DNA of 64,000 bases from Candidatus Nezhaarchaeota archaeon (GTDB lineage: Archaea > Thermoproteota > Methanomethylicia > Nezhaarchaeales > WYZ-LMO8): NCBI GenBank assembly GCA_030055465.1, contig JASFYF010000001.1:634447-698446 (forward strand). The letters are read 5' to 3'. Position 1 is the stretch's first letter. Every line of letters begins with the position of its first letter. A model generated the notes under the pieces. That model saw only the letters and a program-made list of their open reading frames with translations, made no database searches and was not told the DNA's origin. The position numbers were made by a program, and so were the translations under genes. Below are positions 28,631 to 38,790 of the stretch, in pieces.

Positions 28631-29118
28631 CTACCCATTCTAAGGGGCTCCTTTATTACCTTTGTGGGCACGCCGCTTTTGGGTATTAAAAGGCTCAGCC
28701 CGCTTGGATCCTCAATTATAAAGGTGAAGGCTTCTTTACCTTCAATTGCGGATGCAAGCTTCTTCAGCACGTGTGCGCAACGTTCTTTTTTGCGTTTATC
28801 GTCTTCGCTTGAAAGCAGGAACTCGGCTATTTCCTTAATCCTGTGAAGGAAGCCCTCTATAGTGGTTATGATCCCCTCTGCGTATGGTCCTGGAGTTATC
28901 GTCACTCCGAATTCTGGTATCTTTACTGAGGCGTGGCTTGAGCGCACAACCAGGTGGTTGAGGTCTTCGGCCCTTTCCACGCGCACTGTAAACCTTGATG
29001 GTTCCTGATGCGGCGTTACCTCCATTATGTCGTTGTGTTTAAAGCCGCATCCATGACAGAGGGCGGAGAACAAGTACACTGTGTTTAGGTTCGGCAACTC
29101 ATAGTAGGCCTCAATCAC
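28627..29118 (-). CDS. ZPR1-related zinc finger protein (N-terminus probably longer)
   Basis: LFSALCHGCGFKHNDIMEVTPHQEPSRFTVRVERAEDLNHLVVRSSHASVKIPEFGVTITPGP; upstream in-frame VVCCPLCGEKRLLVIEAYYELP supplies the first CxxC. Confidence 0.88.
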   Translation of the reverse strand: MIEAYYELPNLNTVYLFSALCHGCGFKHNDIMEVTPHQEPSRFTVRVERAEDLNHLVVRSSHASVKIPEFGVTITPGPYAEGIITTIEGFLHRIKEIAEFLLSSEDDKRKKERCAHVLKKLASAIEGKEAFTFIIEDPSGLSLLIPKSGVPTKVIKEPLRMGR

Positions 29119-29200
29119 TAGGAGCCTTTTCTCTCCGCATAGCGGACAGCAAACTACGTGCTCCTTGGATTCGCGGTGGGCAACGCCTTGCAGGTCAGCG

Positions 29201-29695
29201 TCACCTCTTATATCCTATACTCCTCAGAAACCTTTTCCGCTCTGATTCCTTCTCGCCATCCTCGACGCCAACGACAGTATAGCCGTCGATAATGCCTATT
29301 ACCCCTCTTCCCTGATCAGTCTCAGCAACAACCACTTGCAGTGGGTTCGCGGTTGCGCAGAAGATCCTGCAAACCTCAGGGACCACCTTGAGGGAGTTTA
29401 ATACGTTAATGGGATAGCCTTCCCTTATTAATACCACGAATACGTGTCCAGCCCCTATGTTTAAGGCTGTTTTTACGGCGGCTTCTATGAGTTCCGGGTC
29501 GTTGCCTTCTTTTCTCACAAGTCTAGGCCCTGAAGCCTCGTTAAAGGCTAAGCCGAACTTCAAGTGAGGCGATGAGGTTGCCAAAGCCTCGTAGATGTCT
29601 TCAACGGTTTTTATGAAGTGTGACTGGCCTATTATTACATTAGCACCTTTGGGAATATCCACAGGGATGACTTTAATTTCAACTTCTCCACTCAT
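29201..29695 (-). CDS. adenosine-specific kinase family protein (PF04008-like)
   Basis: [44 protein letters not shown]...[11 protein letters not shown]...[19 protein letters not shown]. Confidence 0.85.
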   Translation of the reverse strand: MSGEVEIKVIPVDIPKGANVIIGQSHFIKTVEDIYEALATSSPHLKFGLAFNEASGPRLVRKEGNDPELIEAAVKTALNIGAGHVFVVLIREGYPINVLNSLKVVPEVCRIFCATANPLQVVVAETDQGRGVIGIIDGYTVVGVEDGEKESERKRFLRSIGYKR

Positions 29696-29721
29696 ATGCG
29701 GCTAATTAGCTTTAAACAAAT

Positions 29722-32052
29722 TTAAGCATTAATGTAGGCCAGCCCCACGAAGGCTTGACCAGCTGATAAGCCGCCATCGCCTGGAGGCAACTCTCTATGC
29801 CTTAAAACCTTGATGCCATGTTTTGAGGCTTCTTCCTCAATTGTTTTAACCATAACTTCATTTACGGCGGCCCCACCGGAAATCCCCATAACCTTCACTC
29901 CCTCTTCCATAGCTTTCGTGCAGGCCACCTCGGCAAATCCCTTCGCTATAGCGAAGAGCGCCGTGCGCGCAACGGTGGCTGAATTGCAGGTTTTAGCGAG
30001 CTCCAGAAGCTGCAAAAGTATTTGGGAGGCATCGATAATGGCTCTTCTACCCATGTATGATATCGACACGTCAATGTTCACTACGTTGTTGCTCGCCTGG
30101 GCGTGCGCTTCGAGCTTCATAGCTGGTTCACCTTCGTAGGACCTATAGGTGCAAAGCCCCAACAAAGCTGAAACCGCGTCGAGGAAACGGCCCGTGCTCG
30201 AAGATTTCAGCACGTTTAGGCCTGAGGAAAGCTGCTTTAAAATCACGGGCACCTCCTGTAAACCATGCTTGAAGGCGTTTGCGTATCTCTCCACTAGCAG
30301 GGACTCCAACTCATCTTGGCTTAACACTAAACTTAGCAGGCCAGCTAAGGATCTCGCAGGGTAGTACGCGCATATGTCGCCTCCGGGAAGGGGGTATGGC
30401 CTTATATGTCCGACTCTCTCATACTTCATGCCTGAAGCCAGCAAGATCTCGCCGCCCCACGCAGATCCGTCATCGCCTAGGCCCACGCCGTCTATTGTTA
30501 TGAATATTGTATCATCGTCTATCCTCAACCCGTGCTCCGCAGCCAATGAAGCTGCGTGTGCGTGGTGGTGCTGAACCCTTATCAATGGTTTACCTGAAGC
30601 TTCGCTTAGATCCTTGGCAAGCCTAAATGACGGGAAGCTTGGGTTTAGATCGCATGCGAAGGCGTTCACCTCTCTTACTTTAAGAAGTCTCTTGAGGGTC
30701 CCATAGGACTGCTCTAGAAACCTAAGAGAATCTAGGTTGTCGATATCGCCTATGTGTTGGCTTAGGTAGCATTTATTACCCTTAAGTATCGACAAGGTAA
30801 CGTTGAGGTCCCCGCCGAAGGCCACAACGCACCAATCCCCATCCCCTACGCCTGTGAAGGACACCGGAGAGGGAGCGTAACCTCTCGATCTGCGCAGGAA
30901 GGTTGGCACACCGTTTACCATCCTTACAACCGAGTCGTCACAGCGATTCACTATCTCCCTATTGTGACGTAAAAAGTAGTCTGCAACGCCCCAAAGCCTC
31001 GTTAAGGCCTCCGAGTTGTCTGTAGCCATAGGCTCTCCAGGAAGGTTGCCGCTCGTCATTATCAGCGCGGGTTCGCCCACCTTCTTTAGAAGCAGTAAGT
31101 GTATGCCTGTATAGGGAAGCATAACGCCAACAGTGTTAAGGCCTGGCGAAACAAGCTTGGAGAGGGGGCTTTTCTCCTTAACCTTTAAAACAACTATTGG
31201 CCGCTCCTTGGATGTTAAAAGCTTTTCCTCCTCGCTTGTAATGTATGCAATCATGCTTGCGGCCTCGAGGTTTGGAACCATTACCGCAAATGGTTGTTGA
31301 GGTCTCCTGCGCCTCTTCCTAAGCTTCGCTACTACTTCGTCATCAGTTGCTAGACATGCTACGTGGAAACCACCAATGCCCTTAACGGCAATTATGTAGC
31401 CCTCTCTGATGAGCCTCGCCGCCTCGTTTATGGGCTTCTCGCACGGTATTTTAGAGCCTGCTCCGTCGAGCAGCTCAAGCCTTGGGCCACAGAGGCTACA
31501 GCATAGCCCCTCGGCGTGGTACCTCCGGTTTCCAGGGTCATGGTAATCGCGCGAGCAACAGAGACATAAAGGGAATTCAGCCATTGATGTTCGTTCGCGA
31601 TCGTAGGGCATGTCAAGTATCATGGTGAACCTAGGCCCACATGTAGCACAGCACGTGAAAGGATATTCAGCCCATCGGGGATCATGACTCATAATGTCCT
31701 TAACACACTCGTCGCATATTGCGAGGTCGGGGGGAACCGTGGAACCGCTGTGCTCCACTCTAGCGTCGCTGGGCAGTATCCGAAATTCGCTGAAGTCACC
31801 AAGATGCTCAGCCCACTTAGTTGAGATCGATTCTATGCGGGCTGGGGCGGGCTTATCGAGGTGTAGCCTTCTGAGGAATTCTTCGATGTGCTCCCTAGTG
31901 CCTTCCACAACCACCTCTACGCTTGCGTCGCCCAAGTTAGCAACGTATCCTCTCAAGTTTAAAGCTGTTGCAAGCCTATAAACAAATGGTCTGAAACCTA
32001 CTCCCTGCACGAGACCGGTTACACGTATAATGGCCCGGGCTGGAGCGCTCAT
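29722..32052 (-). CDS. hypF: carbamoyltransferase HypF
   Basis: Acylphosphatase domain (GVGFRPFVYRLA), zinc fingers CDECVKDI..CCATCGPRFT and CLCCSRDY...CCSLCGPRLEL, YrdC domain, Kae1-like VQHHHAHAAS. Confidence 0.97.
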   Translation of the reverse strand: MSAPARAIIRVTGLVQGVGFRPFVYRLATALNLRGYVANLGDASVEVVVEGTREHIEEFLRRLHLDKPAPARIESISTKWAEHLGDFSEFRILPSDARVEHSGSTVPPDLAICDECVKDIMSHDPRWAEYPFTCCATCGPRFTMILDMPYDRERTSMAEFPLCLCCSRDYHDPGNRRYHAEGLCCSLCGPRLELLDGAGSKIPCEKPINEAARLIREGYIIAVKGIGGFHVACLATDDEVVAKLRKRRRRPQQPFAVMVPNLEAASMIAYITSEEEKLLTSKERPIVVLKVKEKSPLSKLVSPGLNTVGVMLPYTGIHLLLLKKVGEPALIMTSGNLPGEPMATDNSEALTRLWGVADYFLRHNREIVNRCDDSVVRMVNGVPTFLRRSRGYAPSPVSFTGVGDGDWCVVAFGGDLNVTLSILKGNKCYLSQHIGDIDNLDSLRFLEQSYGTLKRLLKVREVNAFACDLNPSFPSFRLAKDLSEASGKPLIRVQHHHAHAASLAAEHGLRIDDDTIFITIDGVGLGDDGSAWGGEILLASGMKYERVGHIRPYPLPGGDICAYYPARSLAGLLSLVLSQDELESLLVERYANAFKHGLQEVPVILKQLSSGLNVLKSSSTGRFLDAVSALLGLCTYRSYEGEPAMKLEAHAQASNNVVNIDVSISYMGRRAIIDASQILLQLLELAKTCNSATVARTALFAIAKGFAEVACTKAMEEGVKVMGISGGAAVNEVMVKTIEEEASKHGIKVLRHRELPPGDGGLSAGQAFVGLAYINA

Positions 32053-32486
32053 CAGGAACGCCTCAAGAAAAACCGCTTTGCTTAGTTATCGAAGAAGGTG
32101 AAGGCTTTAAGCCTAAACGCTTAGGTTTGCGTGCAAGCCTCACTGAGCAAAGCTCTCCAAGGTGGCTGAGTACAAGCTTAAGGCAAACGCAGGGGCTTCT
32201 AGGAGGCTGCTTCTCGTGCTTAGAGCGGCCAACGAAGTATGCAGCCTTCAACACGGCGCCGAGCACCCTGACTTCCTCAACCCTCCCCGCTTGGAGCCGG
32301 TTCCAGCAGGGCATGGTGCCGCCGTCAACCAGCCCAATGCTGGGATCAATGGCGACTTCAGGGCGAGCCATCATTTGATTCGCCCGCAAGCTCAAGGTCT
32401 TCAGCTGCGGGTATTAAACAACTTAACCTCAACCTCACCCATAAACGCGGATTCAGAAGCACATCGTAGTGATGGCCCTACGCTAA

Positions 32487-32900
32487 CTAGAGCCTGGAAA
32501 TTTCCACTTTCTTGACGAGCCGGTACATCCTGTTCTTTCTTTCGCCTCGCCTCTCCAGAAAGCCGCCGTTGTATAACCTTAGTAGGTATGTGGAGACTGT
32601 GGAGAGCTTTAAGCTTTCATTGTATGTTCTAGCATACGCGTCTAAAACATCCTTGCTCGTAAACCAAGAGCTATCACCGAAGCTTTCCTCTAAAACTTGT
32701 TGAAGCCTCTCCATGAGCGTTTGGTCTTGTGGCTCCGCTTGATTGTTCGAAGCCTCTGATGATGAGATTATGTCGATGAGGTCTTTAACCATCTGGATCC
32801 TCTTCCACGGTATGCTCTTGCCTTGGAAGACTATGGTCATCTTGGAGCCGTCTGGGAAAGACACTGTAAACCTGAAGTCGTTGAAAGCCATAAAAACCAC
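32487..32900 (-). CDS. winged-helix DNA-binding protein
   Basis: SWFTSKDVLDAYARTYNESLKLSTVSTYLLRLYNGGFLERRGERKNRMYRLV is a wHTH. Confidence 0.6.
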   Translation of the reverse strand: MVFMAFNDFRFTVSFPDGSKMTIVFQGKSIPWKRIQMVKDLIDIISSSEASNNQAEPQDQTLMERLQQVLEESFGDSSWFTSKDVLDAYARTYNESLKLSTVSTYLLRLYNGGFLERRGERKNRMYRLVKKVEISRL

Positions 32901-33089
32901 AAGTTACACTCTACAGCTTACAGGTTTACTTTCACAGTTCACAGTTTTAAGTTTTATTATCGCGAATTTTTACATGAGTTAATATAAGAAGCAAGGTGAA
33001 AAACTTGGTGATGAAACATCCCAGTTAAATAGAAATTTCACAGAGAAAAAAGAGTAGAAAACAACCTTCTCAAGGTAAATGACGTAGTT

Positions 33090-33461
33090 TTCCACTAGAA
33101 ATAGAGGGGTTCCTATTTTTCTACAAACAATTAAATTGTAAAGAAGGAAAAACTGCGAAAACGACATGCAGGCGAGAGCGTATCACCGGGGTCGGTTTCT
33201 ACAGGAGCAACGTGGTTTTCAAGGAGTTCGTAAATTAGAAGGCACCAATAACATGCTGGAACAAGCCGACCCCGACCCCTGGTTTTCCACTGGAAAAAAT
33301 TGTAGAAAGAGGATCTTAGATTGAGAGTATAACTATGGTACGAATGTTTTTTTGCTTCTTTTTACTTTTTTGCTTTCCCGTAACTCATTTTTGATTAAGA
33401 CACTTTATTCCACGTTGGATCTCTCAAACCCATATTTACCTTCCAGTAGAAATGGAGGGGT
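33090..33461. repeat. pair of imperfect 21-bp direct repeats (33090-33110 and 33441-33461)
   Basis: TTCCACTAGAAATAGAGGGGT versus TTCCAGTAGAAATGGAGGGGT: 19/21 identical, 351 bp apart. Confidence 0.5.
33187..33274. repeat. inverted repeat CGGGGTCGG / CCGACCCCG
   Basis: Perfect 9-bp arms at 33187-33195 and 33266-33274, about 70 bp apart, in an otherwise AT-rich region. Confidence 0.5.
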
Positions 33462-33633
33462 CTGAGCAGTTTGATTAAGAATACAGATATATCCATAAGC
33501 GATAAGGTAAGCTAGCTTCGAAGCCATACCTGAGGAGCGGCAACTTCCATCCACCACCAAAAGGTTACGCGGGATGTTCAGCCAGAAAAGTTTTTTGGAG
33601 GGATTGAACACTACTCTCCAACAGATGCCGCAA

Positions 33634-33708
33634 AGCGGGGTGGGGAAGTCAGGTCATCCCGCGGGGCTCATAACCCCGAGATCGGTGGTTCAAATCCACC
33701 CCCCGCTA
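33634..33708 (+). tRNA. initiator tRNA-Met (anticodon CAT), CCA encoded at 33709-33711
   Basis: AGCGGGG...CGGGG-CTCATAA-CCCCG...GGTGG-TTCAAAT-CCACC-CCCCGCT-A-CCA; A1:T72 and the GGG/CCC anticodon-stem pairs are initiator hallmarks. Confidence 0.93.
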
Positions 33709-34572
33709 CCAACATTGCTTTCTTAGCACCGTTCAACTACTGGAAACCTCCTGTTCATGATTACAGGATTCCTCGTGGATTCCGTAGGTTAAACAGGTTA
33801 AGCTCCAAGTCATTGGATTGGGCTTCTTCGAGTATATAGGATCCGTTGGCATTTTTACGGGTTTGTGGGTTCTGAGTTGGAAAGGCTTGTATGAGGAGAC
33901 TTCCTAAGCTTTAGTGTAGTTCTTACTACATTGAGATGCATGCTTCTCCTTCTATTTTTATCCACGGGAGCTAGTTCCAATAATTCTTATCTCCAAACAG
34001 GTGAGGAACCTTTGAAACTACACAAGTTTTTTAATGCTTTTTCACGTGTAGAGAGAATGTGAAAACGTTGCATCATCACCGCTTTCAACACCGTTTCTTT
34101 CACTAAGCCCTGCCAAGTCTCACAAGATTCGGTACTTGGTAATTTTGCGTCTCGACTCGGAGATGAGGATGTTTGTTAATCTTCTAAGAGATCAACGTGA
34201 TTTTCGTTGGGATTTTTAAATTTTCAGGTTGCAACCTGAAAGCATCGCCCCTTAAGTTTGGGGGAATCAACTTGGAGGAAATGGCACATAATATACAAGC
34301 CAATTGATCATGCAGCTTTAATGAACATTTAGTCTCAACTAGGACAGGATAAGCATTATGCAAACGTTTACGTGAGATATCATCCATTGTGCTAGTAGGA
34401 CTATTTGGTTTAGACATTTTTCCTCACCTCCTTACGAAAAATTAAAAACATGGTGAAAGAGGAATCAACCCAATATTAAATGGTCATGTGCTGCTTGTTA
34501 GATGTGTCTAGGAGAGAACATAAGGGCTACACCATCAATCTGGAAGCCCCGCTTATTGGGCGAAAATAGACA

Positions 34573-36057
34573 TCACTGTTTAATATTCAGAGGACCAGCC
34601 GGTTGCAACTCGCGCTTTATTACCGCCTTTGTCCATCCACCTTTCCCAACCCATATATAGGAAGCCGCACCGCCAATAAGCTCGGAGAGGGCTATGGTCA
34701 TCCACAGCCCCGCCGCGCCCATTCCTAAATTCATCGCTGCCAGCCACCCTAAGCCTATTCTAATAACCCAGAACCTCACCACGTTCACCACCGTTGGCAC
34801 CACGGTGTGCCCCGAACCTCTGCCTACAGACATCCCGAGGAAGGACAACATCATCAATGGTAAGATCCACGCTATGATCGACACAAGCCTTTCGGCCTCC
34901 AGCATCACAGCACCATCGCTTGCAAAGACTGAGATCAAGTGGTTTCTCCCAAGGTAAACAACGATAGAGCCTATGAAGACAAGGAGCATTATGGTGTGCG
35001 CAGCAGTCAAAGCCGTTTTGCGGGCACGTGATGAGTTTCCGGCCCCCAAATTTTGCCCGACCATTATACTTATGGACATGGTGAAGCCCCTAAGCACTGC
35101 GCTCGCCATGTCTAGAACTATGTATCCTATAGCAAACGCCGCGGCAACAACAACACCAAACATGTTGACCAGCGCTTGGTGGAAAATGAATGCAAACCCA
35201 TCGGATGCAGTCATTATGGTAATCGGTATCCCTATTTTCAGGCTAAGGAGAAGCCAATCCCTATCGATCTTACGTGTGAATCCGATTTTCACTTCAGGGT
35301 ACCTCGCCATTATGATGCGCAGCATAATCATTCCTGAAAGGAGCCTAGTGACGACAGTAGCTATGGCTGCCCCTCGAGCACCCATCGCTGGGATGGGGCC
35401 TAAACCTATAATGAACATTGGGTCGAGAGCCAGATTCATTAAGGCGCCGGCCCCCATAAGTGCCGCCGGCGTTCGCGTATCGCCGAATGACTGCATTATT
35501 GTAGCCAGCGACATGGCTACCCCAAAGGCCAGAAAGTCGAAAGCGATAACCTCCGCGTATCCCAAGGCCTCTTCGAGAATTTCACTTGGGACCATGATAA
35601 GGTAGGCGAATATATGATGCCTGAAGGCCTCATAAATCAAAAACAGGGCCGTCGATGTGGCGGTGCACAAAGTGAAAAGCTTTGACGAAACATCGCTGAC
35701 CTTATCGTATCTCTTAGCGCCAACGTACTGTGAGAGCATCGCCAAGTTAGCGTTGGTAATGCCCATAACTATTGAGACGAACGCTAGGAATATTGGCCAA
35801 TTCATCCTGGGAACGGCAAGGGCATATTGGCTATACCTACTCAGCCAGTAGGCGTCGGTAACATTGTATACAAGCATGATGACGTCTGTGAGCATAAGCG
35901 GCAACCCCAACCGAAGCATTGTTGGCAGAATGGGTCCTGAAACAATGGAATCCCTATACTTATCAATGCCTGAAGGACTCATCCTCAAGTCGCCGCCTAT
36001 AAAGGCAATGCAAAGGAACACGCATAAAAATGAATGGCCAAAACTCAAAAACCTCAA
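34573..36057 (-). CDS. MATE family multidrug/cation exporter
   Basis: About 12 TM segments; ILPTMLRLGLPLMLTDVIMLVYNVTDAYWLSRY, GARGAAIATVVTRLLSG, MSISIMVGQNLGAGNSSRAR. Confidence 0.92.
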   Translation of the reverse strand: MRFLSFGHSFLCVFLCIAFIGGDLRMSPSGIDKYRDSIVSGPILPTMLRLGLPLMLTDVIMLVYNVTDAYWLSRYSQYALAVPRMNWPIFLAFVSIVMGITNANLAMLSQYVGAKRYDKVSDVSSKLFTLCTATSTALFLIYEAFRHHIFAYLIMVPSEILEEALGYAEVIAFDFLAFGVAMSLATIMQSFGDTRTPAALMGAGALMNLALDPMFIIGLGPIPAMGARGAAIATVVTRLLSGMIMLRIIMARYPEVKIGFTRKIDRDWLLLSLKIGIPITIMTASDGFAFIFHQALVNMFGVVVAAAFAIGYIVLDMASAVLRGFTMSISIMVGQNLGAGNSSRARKTALTAAHTIMLLVFIGSIVVYLGRNHLISVFASDGAVMLEAERLVSIIAWILPLMMLSFLGMSVGRGSGHTVVPTVVNVVRFWVIRIGLGWLAAMNLGMGAAGLWMTIALSELIGGAASYIWVGKGGWTKAVIKRELQPAGPLNIKQ

Positions 36058-36169
36058 CTGGGTTGTGAGGGCTGGCCAACTTTAGCTTCAGCGATGTGAG
36101 ATCGCATACCACTGTGGAGTTGAGTTGCCGGCATGAATCGATAAGCTGATATTTTGAAAGGGAAACATA

Positions 36170-36760
36170 GTGTTTGTGTTGGCGCGTAGGGAGAAAGCGA
36201 GGCTACGCCACCTCTACGACGTTACGGCATCGTTCTACGGGCCTCTCTACGGCCCCGAGCAGCTTAGGAAATTCCGGGCAATATCAAGACTTACTTTGCT
36301 AAAATACCTTAAACCTGAAACAATTTTGGACGCGGGCTGCGGTGCAGGCGTGGTGACGCGTAGGCTTTGCAAGAGGAGGAACAGCCTCATTGTCGGCATC
36401 GATTTTTCTGAGGGCATGCTCAGAGAAGCCCATAAAAGGATTGGCGGAAAGCGAAACGTGGATTTGGTGCTTGGAGATGTCGAAAACCTGCCTTTCAGGC
36501 CGAGAGCATTTGACTTAATAGTAAGCCTGACTGTCCTGCAGAATTGCCCTCGACCCTTAAAAACTTTAAAGCTCCTCCTACACGCGCTGAGCGCAAGGGG
36601 AATCTTGGTCTTAAGCTATCTCAAAAGGGCAGCAAACACGTTGTTCCTCAAAGATCTTTTTGGGGAGAGAATAATCGAGTACCTAGACGCGACGGATAAC
36701 ATACTCATCGTGGACAGCGAGGGGCGAAGCGTTTTTAGCGGTGCGCTACCGAAGCGTTAA
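36170..36760 (+). CDS. class I SAM-dependent methyltransferase
   Basis: ILDAGCGAGVVTRRLCKRRNSLIVGIDFSEGMLREAHKR...LVLGDVENLPFRPRAFDLIVSLTVLQNCPRP. Confidence 0.88.
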   Translation: MFVLARREKARLRHLYDVTASFYGPLYGPEQLRKFRAISRLTLLKYLKPETILDAGCGAGVVTRRLCKRRNSLIVGIDFSEGMLREAHKRIGGKRNVDLVLGDVENLPFRPRAFDLIVSLTVLQNCPRPLKTLKLLLHALSARGILVLSYLKRAANTLFLKDLFGERIIEYLDATDNILIVDSEGRSVFSGALPKR

Positions 36761-37025
36761 GTGGATGAAATCACATATAAGATCCACTTTGAACCAGATA
36801 ATATGGTATGACAGCTCCAACATCGCAGACTACGAAATCTTCTTTCTGCATAGGGGCGCACCATGTGATGTTAGGAGAATTTCCGCATCTGAGATCACCG
36901 GGGTTTTCAGGGGTTGCTTCAGCTTCAAGGATTCTGACGGAACCGAAAAAACCATCCCCTATCATAGGGTTTTACTTATAAAGAACAGAGTTAAGGGCGA
37001 GGTGCTATTTGAGAAGAGGCCTTAG
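36741..37025 (+). CDS. DUF504 / UPF0248 family protein
   Basis: IRSTLNQIIWYDSSNIADYEIFFLHRGAPCDVRRISASEI...FKDSDGTEKTIPYHRVLLIKN. Confidence 0.82.
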   Translation: MRYRSVKWMKSHIRSTLNQIIWYDSSNIADYEIFFLHRGAPCDVRRISASEITGVFRGCFSFKDSDGTEKTIPYHRVLLIKNRVKGEVLFEKRP

Positions 37026-37075
37026 CTGCCGTGCGCTTAACGGTAAGCCTGAAAGTATGTCTCAAAATTTCTAGT

Positions 37076-38248
37076 TCACGATCCTTTGAGTATAACAACA
37101 TAGAAAAAGCCTGGAGTACCGTGGATGTGAGGGTGGAACCTCACCGCCTTATCCGCGTGCTGGGAGAACCTCCGCAAACCTTCATCTCCAGCGGGTCTCG
37201 GCACATCTAGGGGATACGCATTATGGACTTTAGCGGCGTACTCTATTATTTCCTCGCACTCTTCAATGCACATGGTGCACACGGAGTAGAGGAGCCTACC
37301 ACCTCTCTTAAGCAAGTTTAAGCCTGCGGTGACGAACTGCTTCTGGTAATTGCTTAGATCCCTAGCCTTCTCGTCTGTCAAGTCATCGTATAACTTAGGT
37401 CTCACTCCTAAGGCTGAGCAGGGTGGATCAACCATTACTGCGTCCACTTTGCCTCTTAAATCGCTTAGCTCCCTATCTGCATATCTAGAGTCGAGGCACA
37501 TGGTTCTAGCGTTTTTCACCCCCAACCGCTTTATGTTCTCGTTTAGCCTCTCAACCTTAACCGGTGAGCGATCTATGCCTATTACTAAGCCCTTATTGCC
37601 CATGAGCTGGCTAGCGTAGGTCAACTTGCCGCCAGGCGCAGCGTTGAGATCAACCACCACCTCACCCTCTTTCGGGTCTAAAGCCCTCACGGCCAGAACC
37701 GACGGTAAGGATTGAGGGTATATGAGGCCAGAGGCATAGATGGCGAGGCTTCTCAGCGGGGGAAGCTTGTAGATGGAGCTGAGATTTTTTACTGCTAATC
37801 CCTTGTTGAGGAAGGGTAGATCACGAGAGCTTATAAGCGACCTTCCCATCGCCACAGGCCTTCCCCTAGGGTCTAAGACATTGACGAGGTCGCCCTCCCT
37901 GACTCTATCTATGTTTTTTATCCCAGGAACGTAGACGTCGGCGCCGACCATGACTGATTCTGCAGTAAACTTGTCTACGACAACCTTTTTCGGGGTCTCT
38001 GGGATTTCGAAGGGTCCTAAGGGTCTAACCAACAAAACGTCGTCTACGAGATCTGTGAATTTAACTTCGAAGCCCAGATTCTCAAAGTAGCGCTCTACGC
38101 CGTCTACGTCGCCCCTCAGTTTGTTGACTCGCACCGCATACCACGAACCTGGCGAGGATAGCGATTCTATAACGTCCTGCAGGGAATCTCCATACACTCG
38201 GGCGAGTCGGCTTAAGGCAGTAGGCGATGCTTCGTATCCCGGAATCAT
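37076..38248 (-). CDS. NOL1/NOP2/Sun family RNA m5C methyltransferase with PUA domain
   Basis: VVDLNAAPGGKLTYASQLM, DAVMVDPPCSALGVRPKL, LLYSVCTMCIEECEEII (PPC and TC-type motifs); embedded PUA. Confidence 0.93.
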   Translation of the reverse strand: MIPGYEASPTALSRLARVYGDSLQDVIESLSSPGSWYAVRVNKLRGDVDGVERYFENLGFEVKFTDLVDDVLLVRPLGPFEIPETPKKVVVDKFTAESVMVGADVYVPGIKNIDRVREGDLVNVLDPRGRPVAMGRSLISSRDLPFLNKGLAVKNLSSIYKLPPLRSLAIYASGLIYPQSLPSVLAVRALDPKEGEVVVDLNAAPGGKLTYASQLMGNKGLVIGIDRSPVKVERLNENIKRLGVKNARTMCLDSRYADRELSDLRGKVDAVMVDPPCSALGVRPKLYDDLTDEKARDLSNYQKQFVTAGLNLLKRGGRLLYSVCTMCIEECEEIIEYAAKVHNAYPLDVPRPAGDEGLRRFSQHADKAVRFHPHIHGTPGFFYVVILKGS

Positions 38249-38790
38249 AACTCCTCGTACCTTGCAGGCTTTCTTTTAACTTCATGGCCGCAAATCGGGC
38301 ACCTTTTCAAATACTCATTGTAAGTGCTGTTGCATGCGTTACAGTAATAATGCCACTTAATGCGCCTCCTTATAGAGGTAACCTTCAGGCCCTTGTATCT
38401 GATCCCGATGTGGGATGCTAAGTTCTGGATTGTGTAGTCGTCGGTTAACAAGAGGGGGTTCAACCCGTGGCGTTTTAGCCTGAGAGCCAAAGCCAATAGA
38501 GCCACGTCAGTCTTCGATAACGATGATAGGTCGCCCGTCTTCTTCGCTGCGCTCACTAGCGCTCCCAGATCCTCGGTGGAAGGCTCCACAACGCTTAGTG
38601 CGCCCGCATCTTGAAGTATATCTATGCATATCTTGTGCCTCATGGTCTTCACCTCGTCTATAACCTCCGGAACCGTGTAACATTGATGATTTCGAAGGAA
38701 CTCTATAGAATTATCAACTAGAAATGCGGAGGTATCAATAACCAATGTTTCCCCATCACTGGTTTTCCCGTTAAGCCTCTTTTCCTCCAC
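38245..38790 (-). CDS. nob1: ribosome biogenesis endonuclease Nob1 (PIN domain + zinc ribbon)
   Basis: LVIDTSAFLVDN...KTDVALLALALRLKRHGLNPLLLTDDYTIQNLA... zinc ribbon YYCNACNSTYNEYLKRCPICGHEV. Confidence 0.92.
   Translation of the reverse strand: MEEKRLNGKTSDGETLVIDTSAFLVDNSIEFLRNHQCYTVPEVIDEVKTMRHKICIDILQDAGALSVVEPSTEDLGALVSAAKKTGDLSSLSKTDVALLALALRLKRHGLNPLLLTDDYTIQNLASHIGIRYKGLKVTSIRRRIKWHYYCNACNSTYNEYLKRCPICGHEVKRKPARYEEL

Noticed and set aside
33085-33465. Possible CRISPR array from the TAGAAAT..GAGGGG repeats
   Set aside because: Only two good copies 351 bp apart, imperfect, with no regular spacing and no cas genes nearby; kept as a repeat observation only.
34184-34417. ORF 34184..34417 (-), 77 aa
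   Set aside because: No recognisable family, low-complexity context, no operonic partner; probably chance in AT-rich DNA.
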